A stretch of 64,000 bases of DNA from Streptomyces sp. A0642 (GCF_004795105.1 NZ_SSBL01000006.1:62001-126000); one strand, 5' to 3'. Numbered from the stretch's first letter, positions 18,559-28,938 are shown. Notes: a model not told the origin generated them from the letters alone. Numbers and translations are program-made.

Positions 18559-19845
18559 CTACTTCTCCCGCTCGTCCACGATCCGCCGGAACTTGCCGAC
18601 CGACCTCTCCAGCGTCTCCGGATCGAGGATCTCCACCCCGACCGAAACCCCGATCCCGTCCTTGACGGCCGCCGCGACCGATGCGGCGGCCGCCGCCCGC
18701 TGCTCCGCCGTCGCCCCGGCCCGCGCCTCCGCCCGCACCGTCAGCACGTCCAGCCGCCCTTCCCGGGTCAGCCGCAGCTGGAAATGCGGCGAGACCCCCG
18801 GAGTACGGAGCACGATCTCCTCGATCTGCGTCGGGAAGAGGTTCACCCCGCGCAGGATCACCAGATCGTCGCTGCGCCCGGTGACCTTCTCCATGCGCCG
18901 GAAGACGCGGGCCGTGCCGGGCAGCAGCCTCGTCAGGTCCCGGGTCCGGTAGCGGATCATCGGCATGGCCTCCTTGGTGAGCGAGGTGAACACCAGTTCG
19001 CCCTCGGCCCCTTCGGGAAGCGCCTCGCCGGTGAACGGGTCGACCACCTCGGGATAGAAGTGGTCCTCCCAGATGTGCAGCCCGTCCTTCGTCTCCACGC
19101 ACTCCTGCGCCACACCCGGCCCCATCACCTCGGACAGCCCGTAGATGTCGACCGCGTCGATGGCGAACCGCTCCTCGATCTCGCGGCGCATCTCCTGGGT
19201 CCACGGCTCGGCCCCGAAGATCCCCACCTTCAGCGACGTCGCGCGCGGGTCGACGCCCTGGCGCTCGAACTCGTCCAGGAGCGTCAGCATGTAGGACGGC
19301 GTCACCATGATGATCTCGGGCCGGAAGTCCTGGATCAGCTGGACCTGGCGGGCCGTCATGCCCCCCGAGGCGGGAATGACCGTGCAGCCGAGCCGCTCCG
19401 CGCCGTAGTGCGCCCCGAGGCCGCCGGTGAACAGGCCGTATCCGTAGGCCACATGCACCTTCTGACCGGGCCGCCCCCCGGCCGCCCTGATCGAGCGGGC
19501 GACCACATCCGCCCAGGTGTCCAGATCCCGCTCGGTGTAGCCCACGACCGTCGGCCGGCCGGTCGTCCCGCTGGAGGCGTGGATCCGCCGCACCTGCTCC
19601 TCCGGTACGGCGAACATCCCGAACGGGTAGTTGTCGCGCAGATCGGCCTTGGTGGTGAACGGGAACCGGGCCAGATCGGCCAGCGAACGGCAGTCGTCCG
19701 GATGCAGCCCCGCCCGGTCGAACGCCTGCCGGTAGTGGCCGACCCGGTCGTACGCATGACGCAGGGTCGCCCGCAGCCGCTCCAGCTGCAAGGCATCCAG
19801 CTCCTCGCGGCCCATCCGTTCCGCCGCGTCCAGCAGAGCCGTCAT
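18559..19845 (-). CDS. paaK: Phenylacetate-CoA ligase (PaaK-type)
   Basis: A 428-residue protein of the usual PaaK length. Motifs include an AMP-binding loop HASSGTTGRPTVVGYT near residue 90, YGLSEVMGPGVAQEC near 239, and a C-terminal domain with GRSDDLVILRGVNLFPTQIEE near 327. PaaK activates phenylacetate to phenylacetyl-CoA, the entry step of aerobic phenylacetate breakdown. The paaABCDE epoxidase genes are absent from this window, so it may act alone or serve another aryl acid. A 7-bp-arm palindrome with TetR-operator appearance lies 31 bp upstream of the ATG. Confidence 0.9.
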   Translation of the reverse strand: MTALLDAAERMGREELDALQLERLRATLRHAYDRVGHYRQAFDRAGLHPDDCRSLADLARFPFTTKADLRDNYPFGMFAVPEEQVRRIHASSGTTGRPTVVGYTERDLDTWADVVARSIRAAGGRPGQKVHVAYGYGLFTGGLGAHYGAERLGCTVIPASGGMTARQVQLIQDFRPEIIMVTPSYMLTLLDEFERQGVDPRATSLKVGIFGAEPWTQEMRREIEERFAIDAVDIYGLSEVMGPGVAQECVETKDGLHIWEDHFYPEVVDPFTGEALPEGAEGELVFTSLTKEAMPMIRYRTRDLTRLLPGTARVFRRMEKVTGRSDDLVILRGVNLFPTQIEEIVLRTPGVSPHFQLRLTREGRLDVLTVRAEARAGATAEQRAAAAASVAAAVKDGIGVSVGVEILDPETLERSVGKFRRIVDEREK

Positions 19846-19875
19846 GCGGACCTCCCTCTTCCCGTGCCGTGCAGG

Positions 19876-19893
19876 CGACCGATCATTCGGTCG
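19876..19893. promoter_or_regulatory. Palindrome CGACCGA-TCAT-TCGGTCG, candidate TetR (PaaR-like) operator
   Basis: Perfect 7-bp arms around 4 nt, 31-48 bp upstream of the paaK start. The ACCG-N6-CGGT core resembles operators of actinobacterial TetR-type phenylacetate regulators. No regulator gene is adjacent. Confidence 0.55.
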
Positions 19894-20024
19894 TTCCGTC
19901 CCGGGAGCAGTAATTCAGGATCTTCCTCGCTCTGGCAAGAGGCGCGGCGTATTCGGCGCCTGCCGCGGCTACGCCCGTACCGAACACATGCGCATCACCC
20001 GGCCAGCCCTGTTTGGATAGGTCC

Positions 20025-21548
20025 ATGCCGACTTTCCATACGTACGACGGAACCGAGCTCGCCTATCACGTCATGGGGGAGGGAGCGCCGCTGATCTGCC
20101 TGCCGGGCGGCGCGATGCGGGCCGGCGCCTACCTCGGGGACCTCGGCGGGCTCTGCGAGGTACGACAGCTCATCGTGCTCGATCTGCGCGGAACCGGGGA
20201 CTCCGCCGTGCCGGACGACGTCTCCACGTACCGCTGCGACCGGCTCGTCGACGATGTCGAGGCGCTGCGCCGGCACCTCGGGACCGACCGTGTCGACCTG
20301 CTCGCCCACTCGGCGGCCGGTGACCTCGCCGCGCTCTACGCGGCCCGGTACCCGCATGCCTTGCGGAGCCTGATCCTCGTCGCGCCCACCACGCGGGCGG
20401 TCGGCTTCCCGTTCGTCGAGCGCGAAGCCCGTGAGGCCGCCGGACTCCGGCGCTCGGAACCCTGGTACGCGCAGGCGCTCCCGGCCCTGGAGGAGATCTG
20501 GGCGGGAAGACTGACGGACGAACTGCGCGCCGCCTCCCGGCCGTTCCTGTACGGACGCTGGGACGCCGCCGCACAGGCCCACGCCGCGCTGTCCGCCCGG
20601 CAGATCAACGCCGAAGCGGCACAGGCCTATTACGGTCACGGAGCCTTCGATCCCGCGGAGACCGTCGCCGCCCTGCGGACCTTCCCCGCCCCGGTTCTGG
20701 TCCTCGCCGGCGAGTACGACGGCGTGACCACGCCGGACCGCGCCGCCGAACTGGCCGCGCTCTTCCCGGAATCGGAGTTCGCCGTGCAGGGCGGCGCCGG
20801 GCACTTCCCCTGGCTGGACGACCCGGGGGCGTTCGTCCGTACCCTCACCGCCTTCCTCGACCCGGACGTGCACAGCGTCCAGGCCGGCGGGGTCCGGCTC
20901 GCCTACCGGGTGTGGGGGGATCCGTCCGCACCGCCCGTCGTCCTCGTCCACGGACGGTGCGGTTCCAGCACCACCTGGGTCACCGTCGCCGAGCGGCTCG
21001 CCGCCCGGCACCGGGTGTACGCCTTCGACTTCCGCGGCCACGGACTCAGCGACTGGACCGGCCGCTACTCCTTCGAGCTGTTCCGCGACGACCTGCACGC
21101 CTTCCTGGAGGTCCGCAACCTCTCCGGCGCCACGGTCGTCGGCCACTCCATGGGCGGAGCCGCCGCGTACCTGCTCGCCGAACGGCAGCCCGGACTCATC
21201 GGCCGCCTCGTCCTCGAGGAGGCGCCGCCGCCCTTCCCGCTCGACCCCCCTCGGGCCCCCGTCGAACGCCCCGAAGGGGCACTCGACTTCGACTGGCCCG
21301 TGGTCCCCTCCATAGACGCCCAGCTGAACGACCCCGATCCGGCCGGCCGCGAACGCCTGGGCGAGATCACCGCCCCCACCCTCGTCATCGGCGGCGGACC
21401 CGCGAGCCAGATCGCCCAGGAGGACCTCGCCTGGATGGCCCGGCAGATTCCCGGCGCGCGGCACGTCACCATCGACGCCGGCCATCTCGTCCACACCGAA
21501 CGGCCGGAGGAGTTCCTCGCGGCCCTCCGGTCGTTCGGTGTGGGGTGA
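20025..21548 (+). CDS. Fused tandem alpha/beta hydrolase
   Basis: A 507-residue protein made of two complete alpha/beta-hydrolase domains. Domain 1 (about residues 1-280) has nucleophile elbow AHSAAGD near residue 92 and a C-terminal GAGHFPWLDDP His motif. Domain 2 (about 285-507) has an oxyanion HGRCGS, elbow GHSMGGA near residue 375 and DAGHLVHTERPEEF for the catalytic His. Both triads look intact (Asp residues in LVLAGEYDG and in the second domain). No signal peptide is seen, so it is probably cytosolic. The ATG at 20025 follows GGATAGG. The fusion suggests two linked hydrolytic steps or an internal pseudo-dimer. Substrate unknown. Confidence 0.85.
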   Translation: MPTFHTYDGTELAYHVMGEGAPLICLPGGAMRAGAYLGDLGGLCEVRQLIVLDLRGTGDSAVPDDVSTYRCDRLVDDVEALRRHLGTDRVDLLAHSAAGDLAALYAARYPHALRSLILVAPTTRAVGFPFVEREAREAAGLRRSEPWYAQALPALEEIWAGRLTDELRAASRPFLYGRWDAAAQAHAALSARQINAEAAQAYYGHGAFDPAETVAALRTFPAPVLVLAGEYDGVTTPDRAAELAALFPESEFAVQGGAGHFPWLDDPGAFVRTLTAFLDPDVHSVQAGGVRLAYRVWGDPSAPPVVLVHGRCGSSTTWVTVAERLAARHRVYAFDFRGHGLSDWTGRYSFELFRDDLHAFLEVRNLSGATVVGHSMGGAAAYLLAERQPGLIGRLVLEEAPPPFPLDPPRAPVERPEGALDFDWPVVPSIDAQLNDPDPAGRERLGEITAPTLVIGGGPASQIAQEDLAWMARQIPGARHVTIDAGHLVHTERPEEFLAALRSFGVG

Positions 21549-21631
21549 AGCGGCCGAAGGACCGGACGGGTGACCGGGGCCGAAGGGCCGAACGGCTGAA
21601 CCGGCCGCATCCCCAGCCCCGCCCGGGCCCG

Positions 21632-23266
21632 TCAGTCCCGGCGCAGCAGCGCCACCATGACCTCGTGCAGGGCCTTGTCGGCGTCCTCGACACCTGACTC
21701 CGCGCGCCAGGCGACGAACCCGTCGGGGCGCACGAGCACGGCTCCCTCGGAGCTCGTCCCGTGCGCCTCGGCCCAGTCGGCTCCGTCCTCCGGCTCCAGA
21801 TCGCCGCCGGGTCCCGTGCCGATCCCGAACGCGTCGAGCCGCACCCCGAGCCGCTCGCCGACGCGTGCGGCCGCCCGGCGCCACGCCACGTCCGCCGCGT
21901 CGGCCAGCAGCACGAACGACCGCTCGTACAGATCCAGCGTGGAGATCCGCTCGCCCGCCCGGCGGACCCACAGGTGGGGCGCCCTGCTGCCCGGTTCACC
22001 CGTCAGCTGCACACCCTCCGGGACCACCGGCCGGCCGGGGCCGATGCCCAGCACCGCGCCGTCCACGTAGCGGTAGCCCAGCGCCACGTTCAGCATCCCG
22101 CCGCGCTTCCCGCCGCCCACGGTCGGCGGCGCCGCGTACCCCGGGTGGCTGTGCTCACCGGACCGCGCCGACGCCCGCTCGCTCGTCGCCCGGGCCACCG
22201 GACGCCGCTCCGCCTCGTACGTGTCCAGCAGGCCCGGGCCCGCCTCTCTCCGCAGCACGGCCGCGAGCTTCCACGCCAGGTTGTGCGCGTCCTGGATGCC
22301 GGTGTTCGAACCGAACGCCCCCGTCGGCGACATCTCGTGCGCCGAGTCGCCGGCCAGGAACACACGGCCCCGCGCGTAACGGTCGGCCACCCGCTCCGCC
22401 GCGTGCCACGGCGCCTTGCCGGTGATCTCGACGTCGATGTCCGGCGCTCCGACCGCCTTGCGGATGTGCGCCACGCACCGCTCGTCCGTGAAGTCCTCCA
22501 GCGTCTCGCCGCGGCCGGGCTGCCACGGCGCGTGGAAGACCCACTCCCGCTCGTTGTCCACCGGCAGCAGCGCGCCGTCCGCCTCCGGGTTGGTCAGGTA
22601 GCACACGATGAAGCGCCGGTCGCCCAGCACTTCGGCGAGCCCGCGGGACCGGAAGGTGATGCTCACGTTGTGGAAGAGGTCTCCCGCACCCGAACGGCCG
22701 ATGCGCAGCTGCTCGCGGACCGGGCTGCGCGGACCGTCGGCGGCGATCAGGTAGTCCGCGCGCACGGTCGTGTGCTCGCCCGTCTCCCGGTTTTTCAGCA
22801 CCGCGCCCACGCCCGACCCGTCCGGGTCGAACGAGAGCAGCTCGGTGGAGAACCGCAGATCCCCGCCCTGCTCCCGGGCACGGTCCAGGAGGACCGGCTC
22901 CAGGTCGTTCTGGCTGCACAGGCACCAGCCGCTCGGGCTGAAGCGGGCGAGTGCGCCACCCGGGTCGATCTCCTTGAACAGCCACTCCTGGTCGTCGCCG
23001 GTCAGCGAACCGGCTTGCAGAATGCCGTGGTTCTCCGCCAGGACGGACGCCGCGGCCCGGATCTGCGGCTCCACGCCGGCCCTGCGGAAGATCTCCATCG
23101 TGCGGACGTTGTTGCCGCGCCCTCGTGGGTGTGTAGAGGTGGCGGCGTGCTTCTCGACCAGCAGGTGCTCGACGCCGAGCCGGCCGAGGAAGAGGGATGC
23201 GGACAGGCCCACCAGGGAGCCGCCCACGATGAGGACCGGTACATGGACGTCGACGTTCTCGTTCAT
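21632..23266 (-). CDS. whiE ORFVIII: Spore-pigment FAD-dependent hydroxylase (WhiE ORFVIII-like)
   Basis: A 544-residue class A flavin monooxygenase. The ATG at 23266 follows AGGAGCAAC; the frame extends upstream without a better start. The dinucleotide-binding motif LIVGGSLVGLSASL is near residues 11-24, DGPRS near 166-170, and the second FAD motif AGDSAHEMSPTGAFGSN near 288-304. The C-terminal thioredoxin-like domain is typical of polyketide aromatic hydroxylases. In the whiE locus this gene is divergent from ORFI-VII, exactly as here. It would hydroxylate the cyclised polyketide late in spore pigment synthesis. Confidence 0.92.
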   Translation of the reverse strand: MNENVDVHVPVLIVGGSLVGLSASLFLGRLGVEHLLVEKHAATSTHPRGRGNNVRTMEIFRRAGVEPQIRAAASVLAENHGILQAGSLTGDDQEWLFKEIDPGGALARFSPSGWCLCSQNDLEPVLLDRAREQGGDLRFSTELLSFDPDGSGVGAVLKNRETGEHTTVRADYLIAADGPRSPVREQLRIGRSGAGDLFHNVSITFRSRGLAEVLGDRRFIVCYLTNPEADGALLPVDNEREWVFHAPWQPGRGETLEDFTDERCVAHIRKAVGAPDIDVEITGKAPWHAAERVADRYARGRVFLAGDSAHEMSPTGAFGSNTGIQDAHNLAWKLAAVLRREAGPGLLDTYEAERRPVARATSERASARSGEHSHPGYAAPPTVGGGKRGGMLNVALGYRYVDGAVLGIGPGRPVVPEGVQLTGEPGSRAPHLWVRRAGERISTLDLYERSFVLLADAADVAWRRAAARVGERLGVRLDAFGIGTGPGGDLEPEDGADWAEAHGTSSEGAVLVRPDGFVAWRAESGVEDADKALHEVMVALLRRD

Positions 23267-23341
23267 CAGTTGCTCCTGCTCGGACGCCGTACAGATGCAG
23301 TGTCCATGCCCTTGTAGGAGCGGTTCGGACGCCCGCTCACC

Positions 23342-23352
23342 TGAACGGTTCA
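23342..23352. promoter_or_regulatory. Palindrome TGAAC-G-GTTCA in whiE divergent promoter
   Basis: Perfect 5-bp arms about a single G, 76 bp upstream of ORFVIII and 168 bp upstream of ORFI. It is a candidate binding site for a developmental regulator; the cognate protein is unknown. Confidence 0.35.
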
Positions 23353-23403
23353 TAAATCTCGCGTCAGCCGGACCAGCGTTTCACGATCGGTCACGGAGAC
23401 GTC

Positions 23404-23429
23404 GCGCACGGTCCGGGCGGACCGTGCGC
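23404..23429. promoter_or_regulatory. Perfect 11-bp inverted repeat upstream of whiE ORFI
   Basis: GCGCACGGTCC (23404-23414) and GGACCGTGCGC (23419-23429) flank a GGGC loop, 91 bp upstream of the ORFI start. It could be an operator or a 5'-leader hairpin in the ORFI-VII transcript. Confidence 0.45.
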
Positions 23430-23519
23430 ATCCGCCGGGAGACTCCCCGCTCCGACCCCGGCTCGACGGTTCCCACCGGCCCGGCCGGTTTCTCGCCTCG
23501 CCTCGAAGGAGTTCGCAAG

Positions 23520-24641
23520 ATGACCACCACGCTCTCGGAACGGACGTCCCAATCCGCCTTCGACGGATCAAGGCTGCGGGTCATCCTGCTCCTTGACCTG
23601 CACGACGGCGCCCAGAAGCAGTTCCTGGAGGCGTACGAGCACATGCGCAACCAGGTCGCCTCGATCCCGGGCCACATCAGCGACCAGCTGTGCCAGTCCA
23701 TCGAGAACCCCTCGCAGTGGCTCATCACCAGCGAGTGGGAGAGCGCCCCGCCCTTCCTCGCCTGGGTCAACAGCGAGGACCACGTCGCCACGGTCCAGCC
23801 CCTCCACAGCTGCGTGCGCGACACCCGCTCGCTGCGCTTCAGCGTGCTGCGCGAGACCGGCGCGGCCTTCGAGGAGAGCTTCGAGCCCGTCAAGGGCGGT
23901 CTCCAGGCCGCGCCCCGCCTCGGGGACGGGGTGGTGCGCCACGCGCTGACCTTCACCGTCAAGCCGGGCACCGAGGAGATCGTCGCCAAGATCCTCGCCG
24001 ACTACGACTCGCCGCAGGCCCGGGTCGACGAGCACACCCGACTGCGCCGCACCTCGCTGTTCATGCACGGCAACCGGGTGGTGCGCGCGGTGGAGGTCGA
24101 GGGCGACCTCCTCGCCGCCCTGCGCCACGTCTCCCGCCAGCCCGAGGTCCGGGCGGTCGAGGAAGCGATCAACCCGTACCTGGAGCAGGACCGCGACCTG
24201 GCCGACCCCGACTCCGCCAGGATGTTCTTCACCCGGGCGGCCCTGCCCACCGTCCACCACGTGACGACGGGCCGGCACGCGGCCGGGGAGCGCAAGCGCC
24301 ACGCGCTGTTCTACCAGGCCAAGGAGGGCTGCGGAATGGCGCTGGCCCGCCTCCTGGCCGAGCACGACGAGGAGGAGGCCGACAACACCGGCAGCCCCAT
24401 CGAGAGCAGCACGATCTTCCAGCGCGACGACATCGTGGTGCGTCTGCTGGAGGTGGGCGGCCCGCTCGACGCGCAGCCCGCCAAGGCCCTCGGCATCCAC
24501 GGCCCCGGCAAGGCCGCCCGGCTCGCCCGCCTCCTGGACGGCGAGGCGAACGCCGTGCCGGCGAGCGACGCGGACCTCGCCCGCTTCCTGGCCCGGTCCG
24601 AGATGAAGCTGATCACCGACCGCCGGGCCGCGGAGTCCTGA
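23520..24641 (+). CDS. whiE ORFI: SchA/CurD-like spore pigment protein (WhiE ORFI-like)
   Basis: A 373-residue protein; the ATG at 23520 follows GAAGGAG. The N-terminal half has an antibiotic-biosynthesis-monooxygenase-like ferredoxin fold ([22 protein letters not shown]). The C-terminal half matches the SchA/CurD domain found only in spore-pigment clusters ([16 protein letters not shown], then [15 protein letters not shown]). It is the first gene of the seven-gene polyketide operon, as in whiE, sch and cur clusters. The biochemical role is not established in the family; it may be an oxygenase or a tailoring/assembly factor. Confidence 0.9.
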   Translation: MTTTLSERTSQSAFDGSRLRVILLLDLHDGAQKQFLEAYEHMRNQVASIPGHISDQLCQSIENPSQWLITSEWESAPPFLAWVNSEDHVATVQPLHSCVRDTRSLRFSVLRETGAAFEESFEPVKGGLQAAPRLGDGVVRHALTFTVKPGTEEIVAKILADYDSPQARVDEHTRLRRTSLFMHGNRVVRAVEVEGDLLAALRHVSRQPEVRAVEEAINPYLEQDRDLADPDSARMFFTRAALPTVHHVTTGRHAAGERKRHALFYQAKEGCGMALARLLAEHDEEEADNTGSPIESSTIFQRDDIVVRLLEVGGPLDAQPAKALGIHGPGKAARLARLLDGEANAVPASDADLARFLARSEMKLITDRRAAES

Positions 24642-24717
24642 GCCGCGCGGCAGCACCCTGGGGGGTTCTCGCTCAACCCGTCGACTCAACGCGCCATGCG
24701 CCAGGAGGAAAGCACTC

Positions 24718-25152
24718 ATGACCATGCACCGGCCACGCATCGTGGACCTCAGTGAGACCCAGCCCAACACCAGGCGCGGGGGTGACCTGCGCGCCCTTCT
24801 CACCCCGACGGCCGTGGGCGCCACCAGCGGCTTCATGGGGCTGGCCATCATTCAGCCCGGCGACCGCATCGCGGAGCACTACCACCCGTACTCGGAGGAG
24901 TTCGTCTACGTCGTGGACGGGCTGCTCGAAGTGGACCTGGACGGCGAGCCGTACGCGATGCGACGGGACCAGGGGCTGCTGATTCCCCTGAACGTACGCC
25001 ACCGCTTCCGCAACGTCGGTGACGTCGAGGCGCGCATGGTCTTCCATCTCGGCCCGCTCGCGCCCCGCCCGGAACTCGGCCACGTCGACACCGAGGTCAC
25101 CGAGTCCGCCGAGCGGGGCGCGCCGCCAGAACGAACCGAGGCCGCCTCATGA
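24718..25152 (+). CDS. whiE ORFII: Cupin-fold polyketide protein (WhiE ORFII-like)
   Basis: A 144-residue single-cupin protein with an AGGAGGAA ribosome-binding site. The metal-site motif starts [18 protein letters not shown] near residues 50-68 (two His and a Glu), and the second cupin motif includes [12 protein letters not shown] with another His near residue 100. Homologues in aromatic polyketide clusters act as cyclases or oxygenases. The stop overlaps the KS-alpha start by ATGA, indicating translational coupling. Confidence 0.92.
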   Translation: MTMHRPRIVDLSETQPNTRRGGDLRALLTPTAVGATSGFMGLAIIQPGDRIAEHYHPYSEEFVYVVDGLLEVDLDGEPYAMRRDQGLLIPLNVRHRFRNVGDVEARMVFHLGPLAPRPELGHVDTEVTESAERGAPPERTEAAS

Positions 25153-26417
25153 CCCGGCGCGTGGCCGTCACGGGCGTCGGCGTCGTCGCCCCGGGCGGCA
25201 TCGGCACCCCGGCCTTCTGGGACCTCCTCTCCAACGGCCGCACCGCGACCCGGGGCATCACCCTCTTCGACCCGGCCGGCTTCCGGTCCCGGATCGCCGC
25301 CGAGTGCGACTTCGACCCGGCGGCGTACGGACTGGACGAGGAGGAGGTCGCCCGCGCGGACCGCTACGTGCAGTTCGCGATGGTGGCCGCCCGCGAGGCG
25401 CTCGCCGACGCGGGCCTGGACCCGGAGCGGACCGACCCCTGGCGCATGGGGGTCTCGCTCGGCACGGCGGTCGGCGGCACCACCCGGCTGGAGCACGACT
25501 ACGTCGCCGTCAGCGGCAGCGGAGCACGGTGGGACGTCGACCACCGCCCGGCCGGGCCCCATCTGGAACGCGCCTTCTCACCCAGCTCCCTGGCCTCGGC
25601 CGTCGCGGAACAGGTGGGCGCGCACGGACCGGTGCAGACCGTCTCCACCGGCTGCACCTCCGGTCTCGACGCGATCGGCTACGCCTTCCACTCCATCGAG
25701 GAAGGCCGCGTCGACGTGTGCATCGCCGGCGCGTCGGACTCCCCGATCACGCCGATCACCGTGGCGTGCTTCGACGCGATCAAGGCGACCTCGGCCAACA
25801 ACGAGGACCCGGAGCACGCCTCCCGGCCCTTCGACTCCCGCCGCGACGGCTTCGTGATGGGTGAGGGCGGAGCCGTACTCGTCCTGGAGGAACTGGAGCA
25901 CGCCCGCGCCCGCGGCGCCACGGTGTACTGCGAGATCGCGGGCTACGCGACGTTCGGCAACGCGTACCACATGACCGGGCTGACCCCCGAGGGCCTGGAG
26001 ATGGCCGAGGCCATCAACCGGGCACTGGGACACGCCGGGATCGCCGCGGCCGACATCGACTACGTCAACGCGCACGGCTCGGGCACCAAGCAGAACGACC
26101 GGCACGAGACCGCCGCCGTGAAGCGGGCGCTCGGAGCGCACGCCTACGACGTCCCCATGAGCTCCATCAAGTCGATGGTGGGCCACTCGCTCGGGGCGAT
26201 CGGCGCGATAGAGATCGCCGCCTGCGTGCTGGCACTGGTCCACCAGACGGTGCCGCCGACAGCGAACTACGAGTCCCCGGACCCGGAGTGCGACCTCGAC
26301 TACGTGCCCCGCACCGCACGTCCGCTCAAACTGCGCAGCGTCCTGTCGGTGGGCAGCGGATTCGGCGGATTCCAGTCCGCGGTGGCCCTGACCAGAAGCG
26401 GTGGGAGGACACCATGA
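25149..26417 (+). CDS. whiE ORFIII: Type II PKS ketosynthase alpha (WhiE ORFIII-like)
   Basis: A 422-residue beta-ketoacyl synthase with an intact catalytic set: nucleophile Cys169 in [11 protein letters not shown], His in NAHGSGT near residue 312 and His in GHSLGAIG near 344. It performs the decarboxylative condensations that build the aromatic polyketide backbone, as a heterodimer with the next gene product. Its ATG overlaps the cupin stop and its stop overlaps the chain-length-factor start, as expected for an obligate complex. Confidence 0.96.
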   Translation: MTRRVAVTGVGVVAPGGIGTPAFWDLLSNGRTATRGITLFDPAGFRSRIAAECDFDPAAYGLDEEEVARADRYVQFAMVAAREALADAGLDPERTDPWRMGVSLGTAVGGTTRLEHDYVAVSGSGARWDVDHRPAGPHLERAFSPSSLASAVAEQVGAHGPVQTVSTGCTSGLDAIGYAFHSIEEGRVDVCIAGASDSPITPITVACFDAIKATSANNEDPEHASRPFDSRRDGFVMGEGGAVLVLEELEHARARGATVYCEIAGYATFGNAYHMTGLTPEGLEMAEAINRALGHAGIAAADIDYVNAHGSGTKQNDRHETAAVKRALGAHAYDVPMSSIKSMVGHSLGAIGAIEIAACVLALVHQTVPPTANYESPDPECDLDYVPRTARPLKLRSVLSVGSGFGGFQSAVALTRSGGRTP

Positions 26418-27652
26418 GCACCCGCAAGGCCCGGCGCACCGTCGTCACCGGCATCGGCGTCGTCGCCCCCAACGGCACGGACACCGAAGCCTTCTGGAAG
26501 CGGACCCAGGAAGGCATGAGCGTTCTGGACCGGGTCACCCGCGAAGGGTGCGAGGAACTGCCGCTGCACGTGGCCGGCGAGGTCCGGGGCTTCGACCCCG
26601 TCTCGCTGATCGAGGAGCGCTACCTCGTGCAGACCGACCGGTTCACGCACTTCGCGATGGCCGCGGCCGACATGGCCCTGGACGACGCCCGGCTGGGCCG
26701 CGCCGACTACGAGGACGCGCCGTTCAGCGTGGGCGTGGTCACCGCGGCCGGATCGGGCGGCGGCGAGTTCGGCCAGCGCGAGCTGCAGCGCCTGTGGGGC
26801 CAGGGTTCCAAGTACGTCGGCCCCTACCAGTCGATCGCCTGGTTCTACGCGGCCAGCACCGGCCAGATCTCCATCCGCGGCGGCTTCAAGGGGCCGTGCG
26901 CGGTGGTGGCCAGTGACGAGGCCGGCGGCCTCGACGCCCTCGCGCACGCCGACCGGTCCGTCCGGCGCGGCACCGACGCGGTGGTCGTCGGCGCGGCCGA
27001 GGCCCCGCTCGCGCCCTACTCCGTCGTCTGCCAGCTCGGCTACCGGGACCTGAGCACCGCGGAGGACCCGGCGCGGGCCTACCGCCCGTTCACCTCGGAC
27101 GCCTGCGGATTCGTGCCCGCCGAGGGCGGCGCGATGTTCGTGGTCGAGGAGGAGACGGTGGCCCGGGAGCGTGGCGCCCGGGTCCGCGCCGAACTCGCCG
27201 GTCACGCGGCCACGTTCACCACCGCGATGCGCTGGGAGGAGTCCCGCGAAGGACTCGCCCACGCCATCGAGGGCGCACTGCGGGAGGCCGGCTGCGCACC
27301 CGAGGAGATCGACGTGGTCTTCGCGGACGCCCTCGGAGTACCCGCGGCCGACCGGGCCGAGGCGCTGGCCCTGGCCGACGCGCTCGGACGGCACGGCCGG
27401 CGCGTACCGGTGACCGCGCCCAAGACCGGCATCGGACGCGCCTACTGCGGAGCCCCCGTCCTGGACGCGGCCGCCGCGGTCCTCGCCATGGAGAACGGCC
27501 TGATCCCGCCCACGCCCAACGTCTTCGAGGTGTGCCACGACCTCGACCTCGTCATGGGCCGGGCCCGTCCCGCCGAACTGCGCACGGCCCTCGTGCTCAG
27601 CCGCGGCCTCATGGGCTCGAACGCGGCGATGGTGCTCCGGCGCCCCGCATGA
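26414..27652 (+). CDS. whiE ORFIV: Type II PKS chain length factor, KS-beta (WhiE ORFIV-like)
   Basis: A 412-residue ketosynthase-fold protein that starts in an ATGA overlap with KS-alpha. The nucleophile Cys is absent: residue 169, aligned with Cys169 of KS-alpha, is Glu within [12 protein letters not shown], where most chain length factors carry Gln. The second His region reads [12 protein letters not shown], also without the catalytic His. It sets polyketide chain length and primes synthesis by malonyl decarboxylation together with KS-alpha. Confidence 0.95.
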   Translation: MSTRKARRTVVTGIGVVAPNGTDTEAFWKRTQEGMSVLDRVTREGCEELPLHVAGEVRGFDPVSLIEERYLVQTDRFTHFAMAAADMALDDARLGRADYEDAPFSVGVVTAAGSGGGEFGQRELQRLWGQGSKYVGPYQSIAWFYAASTGQISIRGGFKGPCAVVASDEAGGLDALAHADRSVRRGTDAVVVGAAEAPLAPYSVVCQLGYRDLSTAEDPARAYRPFTSDACGFVPAEGGAMFVVEEETVARERGARVRAELAGHAATFTTAMRWEESREGLAHAIEGALREAGCAPEEIDVVFADALGVPAADRAEALALADALGRHGRRVPVTAPKTGIGRAYCGAPVLDAAAAVLAMENGLIPPTPNVFEVCHDLDLVMGRARPAELRTALVLSRGLMGSNAAMVLRRPA

Positions 27653-27689
27653 GCCACCCCGACACCCCTCGTGAGAAGGAGAAGCCCTC

Positions 27690-28428
<739 letters not shown>

Positions 28429-28504
28429 CCCACCGCCTGCCGACGGACGGCTGCCCGGCCCTCGTGGCCGGGCCCCGGACCGCGTACCAGAAAGGCCCCA
28501 CCCG

Positions 28505-28837
28505 ATGCACCACGCTCTGATCGTCGCCCGGATGGCGCCGGAATCGGCGCCGGACATCGCCGAGCTGTTCGCCGCCTCCGACAGCAGTGAGCTGCCGCAC
28601 CTGGTGGGCGTCACCCGGCGCAAGCTGTTCCAGTTCGGCGACGTCTATCTGCACCTGATCGAGTCCGAGCGCCCGCCGGGCCCGGAGATCGCCAAGGTGA
28701 CGAACCATCCGGCGTTCAAGGACATCAGCGACCGGCTCACGGCCTTCGTCAGCCCCTACGACCCGCAGACCTGGCGTGGACCGAAGGACGCGATGGCGCA
28801 GGAGTTCTACCGGTGGGAGCGCGACTCCACCGCCTGA
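28505..28837 (+). CDS. whiE ORFVII: Polyketide cyclase, TcmI family (WhiE ORFVII-like)
   Basis: A 110-residue ferredoxin-like cyclase. The pattern HHALIVARM...SAPDIAELFAASD...LVGVTRRKLFQFGDVYLHL and the C-terminal AQEFYRW match TcmI-family polyketide cyclases. It is the last gene of the ORFI-VII operon. A second copy of its final codons and stop appears 36 bp downstream in non-coding DNA. A strong hairpin follows. Confidence 0.93.
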   Translation: MHHALIVARMAPESAPDIAELFAASDSSELPHLVGVTRRKLFQFGDVYLHLIESERPPGPEIAKVTNHPAFKDISDRLTAFVSPYDPQTWRGPKDAMAQEFYRWERDSTA

Positions 28838-28882
28838 CCGCGTGACAGGCAGGAGCGCGGACTCCACCGCCTGACCACGTGA
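28816..28882 (+). repeat. Direct repeat over the WhiE ORFVII stop
   Basis: The segment 28816-28845, which spans the last codons and stop of ORFVII, recurs with two differences at 28852-28882 in the 3'-untranslated region. It looks like a small tandem duplication. Confidence 0.6.
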
Positions 28883-28923
28883 AGGGCCCCGGGACCGGCC
28901 GCAAGGCCGGTCCCGGGGCCCTT
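28882..28923. terminator. Bidirectional hairpin terminator after whiE operon
   Basis: A 19-bp perfect stem (28882-28900 with 28905-28923) around a GCAA loop. It lies between the convergent whiE ORFVII and O-methyltransferase genes. Confidence 0.9.
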
Positions 28924-28938
28924 TCACATGAGGCGGCG

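Noticed and set aside
19995..21971. Long minus-strand frame over the tandem hydrolase
   Set aside because: Its translation is Gly/Arg/Val-rich with no motif; the plus-strand hydrolase motifs are unambiguous.
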